From: Qipengyuania sp. S6317L1
Lineage (GTDB): Bacteria; Pseudomonadota; Alphaproteobacteria; Sphingomonadales; Sphingomonadaceae
Direction of reading: 5' to 3'
NCBI RefSeq assembly: GCF_023015615.1
Contig: NZ_JALKAJ010000002.1
Span: 944,501 to 1,008,500, forward strand
Length of the DNA: 64,000 nucleotides
The notes under the pieces were generated by a model that saw only the letters and a program-made list of their open reading frames with translations, did no database searches and was not told where the DNA came from. Shown here piece after piece: positions 1 to 9,012 of this stretch. The stretch's first letter is position 1. Each line of letters begins with the position of its first letter. A program made the position numbers and the translations under genes.

Positions 1-966
1 CAATATGCGGTCCCCTTGTTCGTGGTCGCAGTGCTCGCCGAGATGGTGTGGGCGCGGTTCCGGCGGCCAGAGGCCTATGAGCCGATGGACACCCTGGTCA
101 GCCTCGCCTTTGGCCTTGGCTCAACCATAGCTGGTGCTCTGTTCGGCGGATTGGCAGCATATGTATTTATCGAGGCATATGAATACCGAATCTTCGATAT
201 GGGGGATCAGTGGTGGGCCATCTGGTGGGCTTGGCCTCTATGCTTCGTGCTGGATGATCTCAAATACTACTGGGTCCACCGCGCCGGGCACCGTATCCGT
301 TGGATGTGGGCAAGCCATGTGAACCATCATTCCTCGCAGCACTATAATCTCTCCACTGCTCTCAGACAAAGTTGGACGGGTGCTTTCACCTTCGGCTTGC
401 TGTTTGCGATTCCTTTGGTGCTGCTGGGCTTTCACCCGGTGATGATCGCAATCTGCGGCGGGTTTAACCTCATTTACCAATTCTGGATCCACACCGAGGC
501 GATCGACCGCATGCCGAAGTGGTTTGAGGCGGTGATGAACACGCCCAGCCACCATCGCGTCCACCACGCGACCAACCCGCGCTATCTCGATCGAAATTAC
601 GCAGGCGTTTTCATCATCTGGGACAAGATGTTCGGCACCTTTGAACCCGAACAACGCACCGATGAAGGCGGCGAACCCATTCGTTACGGGATTGTAAAAC
701 AGCTTGGCAGTTTCAATCTGTTCTACGCGGTTTTCCATGAATGGATCGGCATGGTGAGCGACATCTGGCGCGCGCCCTGGAGGCATAAGCTGTCTTATCT
801 GCTGCGCGAACCGGGCTGGTCTCACGACGGTAGCCGCGAGACTTCCGACACGATCCGCGCACGCTGGCAACAGCGTCAGAGGGGCACCTTGCCTGTCGAA
901 GCAAAGCCAGTGGCTGATCAAAACCTGATTGCAGGCTCTGCCGAAGCTGCTAACTCTCCTATGTGA
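1..966 (+). CDS. Fatty acid hydroxylase / sterol desaturase family protein (5' truncated)
   Basis: This is an integral-membrane di-iron oxygenase that would hydroxylate or desaturate a lipid; the substrate cannot be told from sequence. The reading frame is open from the first base of the window, so the N-terminus lies outside it. The family's histidine clusters are visible: HRAGH, then HVNHH about 14 residues later, and HHRVHH near the middle, separated by hydrophobic segments. The last about 80 residues are a hydrophilic tail. A GMC oxidoreductase starts 10 bases after the stop, so the two are probably co-transcribed and may act on the same lipid or alcohol. Family assignment is firm; function is open. 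Confidence 0.9.
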   Translation, partial: QYAVPLFVVAVLAEMVWARFRRPEAYEPMDTLVSLAFGLGSTIAGALFGGLAAYVFIEAYEYRIFDMGDQWWAIWWAWPLCFVLDDLKYYWVHRAGHRIRWMWASHVNHHSSQHYNLSTALRQSWTGAFTFGLLFAIPLVLLGFHPVMIAICGGFNLIYQFWIHTEAIDRMPKWFEAVMNTPSHHRVHHATNPRYLDRNYAGVFIIWDKMFGTFEPEQRTDEGGEPIRYGIVKQLGSFNLFYAVFHEWIGMVSDIWRAPWRHKLSYLLREPGWSHDGSRETSDTIRARWQQRQRGTLPVEAKPVADQNLIAGSAEAANSPM

Positions 967-976
967 AGGAGAGATC

Positions 977-2566
977 ATGGAGAGTTTTGACTACATCGTC
1001 ATTGGCGGTGGCAGTGCAGGTAGCGCTGTAGCTGGACGTCTGGGCGTAGATGGGACACGGCGGGTTTGTTTGTTGGAAGCGGGCGGCCGCAACGACAACG
1101 TGTTCATCAAGACGCCGGGCTTCATGCCCTTCATCCGCAATTCGTCGAACTACAAATTTGAAACCGTCCCTCAAGAGGGGTTGAACGGCCGGATCGGATA
1201 TCAGCCGCGCGGGCGCGGCCTCGGTGGTTCTTCCGCAATCAACGCGATGGTCTATATCCGCGGCAATCGCTGGGACTATGATAACTGGGCCGCGATGGGC
1301 TGCACCGGCTGGAGCTACGACGATGTCCTGCCCTATTTCCGCAAGGCCGAAAGCAACGAGCGCGGCGCGGATGATTATCACGGCGCCGGCGGGCCGCTCT
1401 TCGTCTCCAACCAGCGCGGGGTAAACCCGGCCAGCGGAGCCTTTGTCGAGGCAGCAGCCGAGCTTCAGTTGAAGCGCAATGACGATTTTAACGGTGAGAC
1501 ACAGGAAGGGTTTGGCCTGTATCAGGTGACACAGCGTGATGGCGAACGCTGGTCCGCGTCCCGCGCCTATGTCGAGCCCATTCGCGAGCAAGGCAATATC
1601 GACATCCGCACGAACACCCTGGTCGAAAAGCTCGTGATCGAAGAGGGCCGTGTTACCGGTGTGCAAATCCGGCGCGGCAAAAAGTCCGAGGTGCTGCACG
1701 CAACCAAAGGCGTTGTTCTGTCAGCAGGCGCTTTCAATTCGCCACAGATCCTGATGCTTTCGGGTATTGGCCCTGCCGGCCACCTCAGGGAACACAATAT
1801 CGACGTGGTGTTGGACAAGCCCGCTGTGGGCTCCAACCTGCAAGATCACATCGACTACGTGTCCGGCTGGGAAACCGAAAGCGATGTTCCGATTGGCGGA
1901 ACGCTCAAAGGTACGCTCAAGATGGCCGCCGCTATCCTTGAACATCGTCGCAGTCGCACCGGTCCAATGACCACGCCTTATGCAGAGGGCGGCGGGTTCT
2001 GGACAGTCAGCGACGGCGCGCCTGCTCCTGATGTGCAATGGCATTTTGTGCCGGCGGTTCTGGAGGATCATGGGCGCGAGAAAGTGAACACCCATGGCTT
2101 TTCACTCCACGCCTGTGTGCTTCGTCCCGAAAGCCACGGCACAGTCCGGCTCGGCTCAAACGATGCTGCGGCAGCGCCGGTGATTGATCCCAATTTCCTT
2201 GACGACGATCGCGACATCGCTGTTTTGCGCGGCGGGGTCCGGCTGTCTCATCGGATTGTTGATGCACCGGCAATGCAAGCCTTTGGCCCCACTGACCGAC
2301 ATCCCATCAACCTCGATGATGATGATGAGCTCAATCAATTGATCCGCGAGCGCGCGGACACCGTCTATCACCCCGTAGGCACCTGTCGCATGGGCGGCGA
2401 TGACGATGCGGTGGTTGACCCAACGCTGAAAATGCGCGGGCTGGACGGGCTTTGGATTGCGGATGCGAGCGTCATGCCCAAGCTGGTCAGTGGCAACACA
2501 AATGCGCCATCGATAATGATTGGCGAACGCTGCGCCGACTTCATCAAGGCCGCCGAAACCGCCTAA
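977..2566 (+). CDS. GMC family oxidoreductase (choline dehydrogenase-like)
   Basis: A flavoprotein of the glucose-methanol-choline family, about 529 residues, that oxidises an alcohol with FAD. The N-terminus carries the dinucleotide-binding glycine motif (IGGGSAGSAVAGRL). The GMC signature GRGLGGSSAINAMVYIRG follows near residue 80, and the C-terminus has HPVGTCRMG with the catalytic histidine, followed by NTNAPSIMIGERC. I chose the ATG at 977 because AAGGAGA lies just upstream; a longer in-frame start at 929 would overlap the hydroxylase. The partner hydroxylase immediately upstream suggests a two-step lipid or alcohol oxidation, which is inference. The exact substrate is unknown. Confidence 0.92.
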   Translation: MESFDYIVIGGGSAGSAVAGRLGVDGTRRVCLLEAGGRNDNVFIKTPGFMPFIRNSSNYKFETVPQEGLNGRIGYQPRGRGLGGSSAINAMVYIRGNRWDYDNWAAMGCTGWSYDDVLPYFRKAESNERGADDYHGAGGPLFVSNQRGVNPASGAFVEAAAELQLKRNDDFNGETQEGFGLYQVTQRDGERWSASRAYVEPIREQGNIDIRTNTLVEKLVIEEGRVTGVQIRRGKKSEVLHATKGVVLSAGAFNSPQILMLSGIGPAGHLREHNIDVVLDKPAVGSNLQDHIDYVSGWETESDVPIGGTLKGTLKMAAAILEHRRSRTGPMTTPYAEGGGFWTVSDGAPAPDVQWHFVPAVLEDHGREKVNTHGFSLHACVLRPESHGTVRLGSNDAAAAPVIDPNFLDDDRDIAVLRGGVRLSHRIVDAPAMQAFGPTDRHPINLDDDDELNQLIRERADTVYHPVGTCRMGGDDDAVVDPTLKMRGLDGLWIADASVMPKLVSGNTNAPSIMIGERCADFIKAAETA

Positions 2567-2585
2567 CCCATATCATCTGAGACAT

Positions 2586-2623
2586 AAAAAAGAGGCCGGA
2601 GCGTTTCTCGCGCTCCGGCCTTC
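2586..2623. terminator. Bidirectional intrinsic terminator
   Basis: A perfect 10-bp stem (GGCCGGAGCG at 2594-2603, CGCTCCGGCC at 2611-2620) with a 7-base loop lies between the convergent GMC gene and amtB. The minus strand reads into a long T run (the A run at 2586-2591), so it is best placed to end amtB transcription. The plus strand has only a short TT. Confidence 0.8.
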
Positions 2624-2716
2624 ATGAGTTTGTTCGTTCGCAGGAGGAACGTCGGTTGGCGCAAGGAAGGGAGAGAGAGGAGAGAGGTCCTTCCCTGCGC
2701 CAAACTGTTTGCGCTC

Positions 2717-4039
2717 TTACCGAGCGAATTCAGGATAGGCTTCGACGCCGATTTCGGCCTTATCGAGCCCCATCATCTCGTCTTCTTCCGAAGGACGCAG
2801 ACCGATGGTGAACTTGAGAGCGAGCCAGACGACAGCCGATGCAGCCGAGACCCAGACAGCGGTGAGAAGAACACCGACCAACTGACCCATGAAGGTCGCA
2901 TCACCCGTCCAGGCAACGATCAGCGTACCCCAGATACCTGCAACGAGGTGAACAGGGATTGCGCCGACAACGTCGTCGATCTTGAACTTGTCGAGCAGCG
3001 GAACGGTGAAGACCACGATCACGCCGCCGATGCCGCCGATAAGGATCGATTGACCCACGGTTGGCGCAAGAGGCTCAGCCGTAATCGAAACAAGGCCAGC
3101 CAGCGCGCCGTTAAGCGCCATGGTAACGTCCGCTTTCTTATAGAGAACCTGCGTCAGGATGATCGCAACGACCACACCGCCGGCTGCTGCCATGTTGGTG
3201 TTGACGAAGATCTTCGAGACGTCAGAGGCATCGCCCACAGTGCCCATCGCAAGCTGCGATGCACCGTTAAAGCCGAACCAACCGAGCCACAGGATGAAAG
3301 TGCCCAGCGTTGCAAGCGGAATGTTCGCGCCCGGGAAAACGTTCACTTTGCCGTCTGCACCATAGCGGCCTGCACGTGCGCCGATGATGATCGCGCCGAC
3401 AAGAGCTGCCCAGCCACCGGTTGAGTGGACGAGGGTAGAACCAGCGAAGTCGCTGAAGCCATGGACGCTATCAAGATAGCCGCCGCCCCACTCCCAGCTG
3501 ACAACAACTGGATAGATGATGCCGGTGAGAACAGTTACGAAGATGAAGAACGGAACGATCTTCACACGCTCTGCTACCGTGCCCGAAACAATCGAAGCGG
3601 TGGTTGCGCAGAACACCATCTGGAAGAACCAGTCTGAAGCGACCGAATAGCCGGTTTCAGTGTCCGCCGAGCCGACGCCTTGCATTGCATAAGGAAAGCC
3701 AGCCACGCCAAAGAGGCCAAGCGACCCTTCGGCAAAACCCGGATAAGCGATCGAATAACCGATCACCCAGAACATCAAACCGGCAATCGAATAAAGGCCG
3801 ATATTCTTGATGCACTGCGTTGATGTGTTCTTTGCGCGGACAAGGCCAGCTTCGAGCATGGCAAAGCCAGCGGCCATCCACATCACGAGGAAGCCGCCGA
3901 TCAAGAACAGCAGAGTATTGAAAATGTAAGCCGTGCCAGCGGAAACGGCTTCCGCATCTGGCGCGGCAGCCATGGCTGGCTGTGCGATAAGAGCGCTTGC
4001 ACCAAGAAGTGCTGCGCCTTTTAGGAGAGGTGATTTCAT
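2717..4039 (-). CDS. amtB: Ammonium transporter
   Basis: An inner-membrane Amt/Rh ammonium channel, about 440 residues, with a cleavable-looking signal (MKSPLLKGAALLGASALIAQPAMA) followed by the usual series of transmembrane helices. Family stretches such as MLEAGLVRAKN, GGYLDSVHGFSDFAGSTLVHSTGG (seen in parts) and HLVAGIWGTL are present. The start at 4039 has GGGGA upstream; an in-frame TTG at 4054 is less likely. It lies 18 bases downstream of glnK, the classical glnK-amtB operon, in which the PII protein binds and blocks the channel when nitrogen is plentiful. Transcription should come from the sigma-54-type promoter ahead of glnK. Confidence 0.97.
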   Translation of the reverse strand: MKSPLLKGAALLGASALIAQPAMAAAPDAEAVSAGTAYIFNTLLFLIGGFLVMWMAAGFAMLEAGLVRAKNTSTQCIKNIGLYSIAGLMFWVIGYSIAYPGFAEGSLGLFGVAGFPYAMQGVGSADTETGYSVASDWFFQMVFCATTASIVSGTVAERVKIVPFFIFVTVLTGIIYPVVVSWEWGGGYLDSVHGFSDFAGSTLVHSTGGWAALVGAIIIGARAGRYGADGKVNVFPGANIPLATLGTFILWLGWFGFNGASQLAMGTVGDASDVSKIFVNTNMAAAGGVVVAIILTQVLYKKADVTMALNGALAGLVSITAEPLAPTVGQSILIGGIGGVIVVFTVPLLDKFKIDDVVGAIPVHLVAGIWGTLIVAWTGDATFMGQLVGVLLTAVWVSAASAVVWLALKFTIGLRPSEEDEMMGLDKAEIGVEAYPEFAR

Positions 4040-4057
4040 GAGCCTGTTCCCCAAGAC

Positions 4058-4435
<378 letters not shown>

Positions 4436-4450
4436 TCACCTCCGATGGGA

Positions 4451-4465
4451 GCAAAGAGCGTGCCA
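4451..4465 (-). promoter_or_regulatory. Sigma-54 (-24/-12) promoter of glnK-amtB
   Basis: Read on the minus strand the sequence is TGGCACG-CTCT-TTGC, a full match to the RpoN consensus TGGCACG-N4-TTGC, with GG and GC at the right spacing. Transcription would start about 40 bases before the glnK ATG at 4396. This fits nitrogen-starvation control by NtrC. Confidence 0.85.
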
Positions 4466-4529
4466 TTTTCGCGCGAAGGCAATTTTCGCTAGGGAATCCG
4501 CCTGAATCCGCGTTCACGGCTCAGACCAA

Positions 4530-4555
4530 TTGTGCACCTGCACAAAATTGTGTGC
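4530..4555. promoter_or_regulatory. Dyad symmetry, possible NtrC enhancer sites
   Basis: A perfect 16-bp dyad TTGTGCA-CC-TGCACAA (4530-4545) runs into a second, imperfect dyad GCACAAAATTGTGTGC (4540-4555). Both resemble GCAC-spacer-GTGC NtrC sites. They sit about 65-90 bp upstream of the -24 element, a normal enhancer distance. The protein assignment is inference. Confidence 0.55.
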
Positions 4556-4636
4556 CCTATTTTTAATCTTTTGGTTATTTTTTAGGCAGCGTCGATTGTT
4601 TCGGCCTGGATTTGCGCAATGTGCGTAACAATTTAA

Positions 4637-5215
4637 TCAATCTGATCGCTCGCCAGCAATATATCGGTTTGTCGCGCGAGTGGTCAGTCCATCGATGCTC
4701 GACGTTCGACCGGCCACCTTTGCCTCCCACTCGGCCGGATCAGCTTGGCGGTGAGCCTTTTGAAGCGTCTCGCGTTCACCCTCGAGGCTCATGAACGGGA
4801 CACCCCACCCGCACGATGTCTGTACGCTTTCTACATCAATGACGAAAATCTGCCTTGTGCCCGGCAAAAGAGTGAAACCGGCGGCAAGCGCACTCCATTC
4901 CTCATCCTGCGGCAGGACCGGGCGCCCCTTGCCGTAGATGCGCAGTATAAGGGCGGGCTGCTGGAAGTTGCAGAACATGATGGTGATGCGGCCCCTGTCG
5001 GGCTGATCCGCCATCAAATGGGCGTGGGTTTCGTTGCCCGAACCGCCCAAGTCGAGATAGGCAACCTGAGTGGGCGTGAGCACCCGGAACGCATCGTAGC
5101 CCTTGGGGCTCAGGTTGATGCGTCCATCGCTGGCAGCAGTTGCGACGAAAAACACCGGTTGCTGCACGATCATGGCTGTGTGTTTTTCGTTCAGTGCCTC
5201 GAAGAATTCAGCCAT
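4637..5215 (-). CDS. Pyridoxamine 5'-phosphate oxidase family protein
   Basis: A 192-residue protein of the FMN-binding split-barrel (PNPOx-like) fold: FFVATAASDGRINLSPKGYDAFRVL followed by GSGNETHAHL and ITIMFCNFQQPALILRIYGKGR. These are typical of the broad group that binds flavin or a related cofactor and reduces varied substrates; it is not a true PdxH. The ATG at 5215 is preferred because GGAG lies nine bases before it; a TTG at 5230 is the alternative. The alpha/beta hydrolase gene ends just upstream, so the pair is probably one transcript. Substrate unknown. Confidence 0.85.
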   Translation of the reverse strand: MAEFFEALNEKHTAMIVQQPVFFVATAASDGRINLSPKGYDAFRVLTPTQVAYLDLGGSGNETHAHLMADQPDRGRITIMFCNFQQPALILRIYGKGRPVLPQDEEWSALAAGFTLLPGTRQIFVIDVESVQTSCGWGVPFMSLEGERETLQKAHRQADPAEWEAKVAGRTSSIDGLTTRATNRYIAGERSD

Positions 5216-5233
5216 ATCAATATGCTCCAACCG

Positions 5234-6103
5234 CTAGAGAAAGTCGCGCAGCACGCCCATGAATTTGTCAAACTGATCATGGTGCAGCCAGTGCCCTGCA
5301 TTTTCGAATTCGATCACGCTGGCGGTGTTGAAATGTTCAAGACGCCCATCTTTTTCAGGATTGGATGCCCAGCTCTTCTCGCCGTAAAGCAGCAGCGTTG
5401 GACATGTAATCGCGCCCCACATCGCCTCCATGAATTCATCAGCCACATCTTCCACCTGCCACACGTTGAGGTGCGGATCGAACTTCCAGCTGTAGGTGCC
5501 GTCCTCGTTACGGTTGACGCCGTGGATGGTGAGATGCCGGGCCTGCTCTTTTGTGAGGTAGGAGTTTTCCTCGATCATTCGCGCAAATGCAGCCTCGATG
5601 CTTTCATATTTGCGCGGGGTCCGCCCTGCGGCTTTGCGCTTCTTTTCGATCCATTCGCGCATGCGTTCGGGGTATGGCGTCTGGCGCTGCTCTTCTTTCC
5701 ATTCCGGAGAGGGACCAAGACCTTCGATTGCAACCAGTTTGGTCACCATATCGGGGAGCATGGCTGTGTATCGCAGGGCGACATTGCCTCCCATTGAGTG
5801 AGAAACGATGGTTACAGGACCCCGGCCCAGTTGGTGCACAAGCTGCGCCAGGTCATAGACCATATCGTTCGAGGTGTAATTGCCGTCCGAAACCCAGTCG
5901 CTGTCGCCGTGACCGCGATGGTCCATCGCGACCACGTGGTAGTCTTTGGCAAGTTCCTGGGCCGCCCAATCCCAGCTGCGCGCATGATCGCGCCCGCCGT
6001 GCACAAGCACCAGAGGCGGCGCGTCGTGGTTGCCCCAATCGACATAATTCAATTTGAGGCGCTGTGAGATGAAGCTTTGGGAAGTGGGGCCTGTTTGGGT
6101 CAT
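5234..6103 (-). CDS. Alpha/beta hydrolase
   Basis: A 289-residue cytoplasmic alpha/beta-hydrolase. The oxyanion-side motif LVHGGRDHARSWD is near residue 33, the nucleophile elbow SHSMGG puts the serine at about 103, and the catalytic histidine is in FENAGHWLHHDQ near residue 270. The substrate cannot be predicted: the fold covers esterases, haloalkane dehalogenases and C-C hydrolases. The DHRGHGDSDW stretch is typical of small-molecule esterases. It precedes the PNPOx-like gene on the same strand with a gap of 18 bases. Confidence 0.9.
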   Translation of the reverse strand: MTQTGPTSQSFISQRLKLNYVDWGNHDAPPLVLVHGGRDHARSWDWAAQELAKDYHVVAMDHRGHGDSDWVSDGNYTSNDMVYDLAQLVHQLGRGPVTIVSHSMGGNVALRYTAMLPDMVTKLVAIEGLGPSPEWKEEQRQTPYPERMREWIEKKRKAAGRTPRKYESIEAAFARMIEENSYLTKEQARHLTIHGVNRNEDGTYSWKFDPHLNVWQVEDVADEFMEAMWGAITCPTLLLYGEKSWASNPEKDGRLEHFNTASVIEFENAGHWLHHDQFDKFMGVLRDFL

Positions 6104-6139
6104 GCAACCCCAATGCCGCGAACGGCCAAGCCTCGCAAG

Positions 6140-7663
6140 TTACCTTTCCTTTGTGGCGGAAAAAGTAAGCTCGGGGTTCTTTTCAACCTGATAATTCACG
6201 TCCCACGGGCTCTTGGCCATGAACACCAGGTCTCCATCGCGGTCACGCGCAAGGTTTGCGCGGTTGAAGCTTTCAAAATCATCGAGGGCTTTCGCATCGC
6301 CCTTGAGCCAACGCGCAGTGGCGAACGGCGACGCTTCAAGCGCCGCTTCCACCTTATATTCTGCGGAAAGCCGCGAAATGAGCACTTCTAACTGAAGCTG
6401 GCCGACAACGCCGACGATATGTTGCGCGCCGATCTCGGGATAGAAAACCTGTATGACGCCCTCTTCCGAAAGATCGTCCAGGGCCTTGCGCAATTGTTTG
6501 GTCTTGGTCGGATCTTTCAATTGCACCCGCCGCAAGATTTCCGGCGCAAAGTTTGGCAGCCCCGTGAACCTCAGCTGGTTCTTCTCCGACAGCGTATCGC
6601 CCACACGCAATGTGCCGTGGTTGGGAATGCCGATGATATCGCCTGCCTCTGCAGTGTCCGCAATCTCGCGATCCTGCGCGAAAAACAGGATGGGCGAATG
6701 GATCGCAATCGGCTTGCCCAAACCCGACGGCGTCAGCTTCATGCCGCGTTTAAACGTGCCCGACACCTGACGCATAAAAGCGATGCGATCCCGGTGGTTC
6801 GGATCCATGTTCGCCTGCACCTTGAAGATGAAGCCGGTGACTTCATTATGATCGGGCTCGACCCGCTCTTCGCCTGCGGGCTGGGAACGGGGTGGCGGCG
6901 CGAAATCGGCGATGGCTTCGATCAGTTCGGTAACGCCGAAATTCTTGAGCGCAGAACCGAAATAGACAGGCGTCAAATCGCCATTGCGATAGGCTTCCAA
7001 GTCGAATTCGGGATAGCCGATCTTGGCCAGTTCGACGTTTTCGGCGACCTCTTCGGGTAGGTCGAAGTCTGCAACCCGCTTGCCTTTGAACTCGCGCGAT
7101 GGCCCCTCAGGCACGACCACTTCGCCGCTCGCAAAGTCGAGAATGCCCTGAAATTCGCCGCCCATGCCCACCGGATACATTTGCGGCGACACGTCGAGTG
7201 CAAGCATGTCGGCAATCTCGTCGAGCAGCTCGAAGACCGGCCGACCTTCGCGGTCGACCTTGTTGACGAAGGTGATGATCGGAACGGAACGAAGGCGGCA
7301 AACCTCGAAGAGCTTGCGCGTCTGCGGCTCGATACCCTTGGCCGCGTCAATCACCATCACCGCCGAGTCCACGGCGGTCAGCGTGCGATAGGTATCTTCA
7401 GAAAAGTCCTCGTGCCCCGGCGTATCGAGCAGGTTGAACGTGACGCCGTCGCGCTCAAACGTCATAACCGATGAGGTAACGGAAATCCCGCGCTGCTGCT
7501 CGATCTTCATCCAGTCAGAGCGCGCACGCCGCTGGTCGCCGCGCGCCTTCACCTCACCCGCAAGGTGGATCGCGCCGCCTTGCAAGAGGAGCTTTTCGGT
7601 GAGCGTCGTCTTACCGGCGTCAGGGTGCGAGATGATCGCGAAAGTGCGGCGATTGGAAGTCAT
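6140..7663 (-). CDS. prfC: Peptide chain release factor 3
   Basis: A 507-residue translational GTPase that recycles RF1/RF2 from the ribosome after termination. The G1 loop is SHPDAGKTT (residues 12-20), G3 is DTPGHEDFSEDTYRTL, and G4 is NKVDREG. The length and RF3-specific stretches (IEQQRGISVTSSVMTFERDG, LVFMAKSPWDVNYQ) separate it from EF-G and from the ribosome-protection proteins. It stands alone between the hydrolase and the Dps-like gene. Confidence 0.97.
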   Translation of the reverse strand: MTSNRRTFAIISHPDAGKTTLTEKLLLQGGAIHLAGEVKARGDQRRARSDWMKIEQQRGISVTSSVMTFERDGVTFNLLDTPGHEDFSEDTYRTLTAVDSAVMVIDAAKGIEPQTRKLFEVCRLRSVPIITFVNKVDREGRPVFELLDEIADMLALDVSPQMYPVGMGGEFQGILDFASGEVVVPEGPSREFKGKRVADFDLPEEVAENVELAKIGYPEFDLEAYRNGDLTPVYFGSALKNFGVTELIEAIADFAPPPRSQPAGEERVEPDHNEVTGFIFKVQANMDPNHRDRIAFMRQVSGTFKRGMKLTPSGLGKPIAIHSPILFFAQDREIADTAEAGDIIGIPNHGTLRVGDTLSEKNQLRFTGLPNFAPEILRRVQLKDPTKTKQLRKALDDLSEEGVIQVFYPEIGAQHIVGVVGQLQLEVLISRLSAEYKVEAALEASPFATARWLKGDAKALDDFESFNRANLARDRDGDLVFMAKSPWDVNYQVEKNPELTFSATKER

Positions 7664-7719
7664 GGTGGCGCGCGGCTACCAGCCACCCGCCCCATGGTCT
7701 AGCTAAATGTGGGGTACGC

Positions 7720-8247
7720 TCAGCGCATGTGCGCGCCAAGGAGCCACATCTGCTTGTCGATCAAAGTTGTGACTTCGATCAGCATATCCTGTGTCACCGG
7801 ATCATCGCCTACAGTTCCGATCCGCGTGCCCAAACGGTCCGACACCGTTTTGAGCTGTCCAGCAAGCATGGCAACCGCTTCAACATCGCGAATTTCGCTC
7901 GCTCGCATTTCAGTTAATTGCGCGCGCTCACCGATGCTGCTGGGTCGGCCATCGGCAGGATAGCCCAGCTGGCGCGACCGCTCTGCGATCGAGTCGACCA
8001 GCGGGCCGTACGCTTCATAAAAATGCCCGAGAAGATCGTGCACCTGATAGAATTCCTCACCAACAGCATTCCAATGCGCCTGCTGGGTATTGTGCGACAG
8101 CGCGATAAGCTCGGCCAACGTCGCATCGAGAGCTTGCTGCGAGGCCGGGCGCTCTGCTTGCGACAGTGCGACTGGCTCCGACTGGGCGTGGGCGCTGACT
8201 GGAATGAGGGCGAGCGAAAGGGATGCCGCAATTGCGGGTTTCATCAT
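7720..8247 (-). CDS. Exported Dps/ferritin-like protein
   Basis: A 175-residue four-helix Dps-family protein with a clear N-terminal signal peptide (MMKPAIAASLSLALIPVSAHAQS), so the mature form should be periplasmic. Counting from the ATG at 8247 (GGAG seven bases upstream), the Dps ferroxidase pattern is recognisable: H58, H70, D85 and E89. The aspartate expected four residues after H70 is glycine (G74), with His75 next to it. Classical Dps is cytoplasmic and binds DNA; this one has no basic tail and is exported, so an iron or peroxide role in the envelope is more likely. Family call is good, activity uncertain. Confidence 0.82.
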   Translation of the reverse strand: MMKPAIAASLSLALIPVSAHAQSEPVALSQAERPASQQALDATLAELIALSHNTQQAHWNAVGEEFYQVHDLLGHFYEAYGPLVDSIAERSRQLGYPADGRPSSIGERAQLTEMRASEIRDVEAVAMLAGQLKTVSDRLGTRIGTVGDDPVTQDMLIEVTTLIDKQMWLLGAHMR

Positions 8248-8370
8248 GAAAAGTCTCCGTGTTTTGAGTTCTTCAAAAAGACTGTTCACGCGGCCAATCG
8301 TTCCATTAGCCTCGTTTTAAAGGTCTTGCGCCAATTACAGCACCGGATTCTGAAATCGAAGGTTCAATAG

Positions 8371-8973
8371 ATGAAATTTCGCGCACTTGTTCTTGCCAGC
8401 ATTGGAGCCTTGGCTCTTGCAGCCTGCGGGCAATCGGGCACCTATTACGAAAAGTCGCCCGAACAGGTGATGAAAGCGATTGAAAAAGTGCGCGTCCCAA
8501 CAGCGTTAATGGGGCGCAGCATCAATAACTTTCGGGTGTCACGCCCACTCGACGATACGGTTCTGATTGTCCTCACCGATTCACGCGGCAAAGAGCTTTA
8601 TCGCATCGTCAATCAGGTGGAGGCCGATGGCGCCGGCTCGCGCGTCATCACTCAAGCACAGACCCCTGATGGTAAGGCGCTGAATGCAAAGCTGGACAGC
8701 CATCACGCCAATATGATGAACCAGTTCACCAATGAAATCGTCGCATCCGCCATTGAAGGGCGTTCATTCGATATGATGTTCGCAACCAACCCTGCTGCCA
8801 AAGCCATGATTGGAAACAATCCGGAGATGCAGACTCACATCCAGGCATCAAACGAGGCCATGCTCGCCATTTCCGAGATGGAGCAAGATATCGAGCAGAT
8901 GAGGTTCGAGAAGAAATACGGCGATGATTGGGGCAAGTCCGCTGGCAGCGAACAAGGTGGCTGGGGCAACTAA
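8371..8973 (+). CDS. Putative lipoprotein, unknown function
   Basis: A 200-residue protein with a lipoprotein signal (MKFRALVLASIGALALAACGQS, lipobox LAAC with Cys19). I do not recognise a domain. The mature part is soluble, begins EKSPEQVMKAIEKVRVPTALMG, has a predicted helical, methionine-rich middle (NPEMQTHIQASNEAMLAISEMEQDIEQM) and ends in a Gly/Trp-rich tail. It stands divergent from the Dps-like gene with about 120 bases between starts, so the two may share a control region. Confidence 0.75.
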   Translation: MKFRALVLASIGALALAACGQSGTYYEKSPEQVMKAIEKVRVPTALMGRSINNFRVSRPLDDTVLIVLTDSRGKELYRIVNQVEADGAGSRVITQAQTPDGKALNAKLDSHHANMMNQFTNEIVASAIEGRSFDMMFATNPAAKAMIGNNPEMQTHIQASNEAMLAISEMEQDIEQMRFEKKYGDDWGKSAGSEQGGWGN

Positions 8974-9012
8974 ACGCCCCAGGCCGACCGGTCCAAATAC
9001 CAGCTCGCCCGA

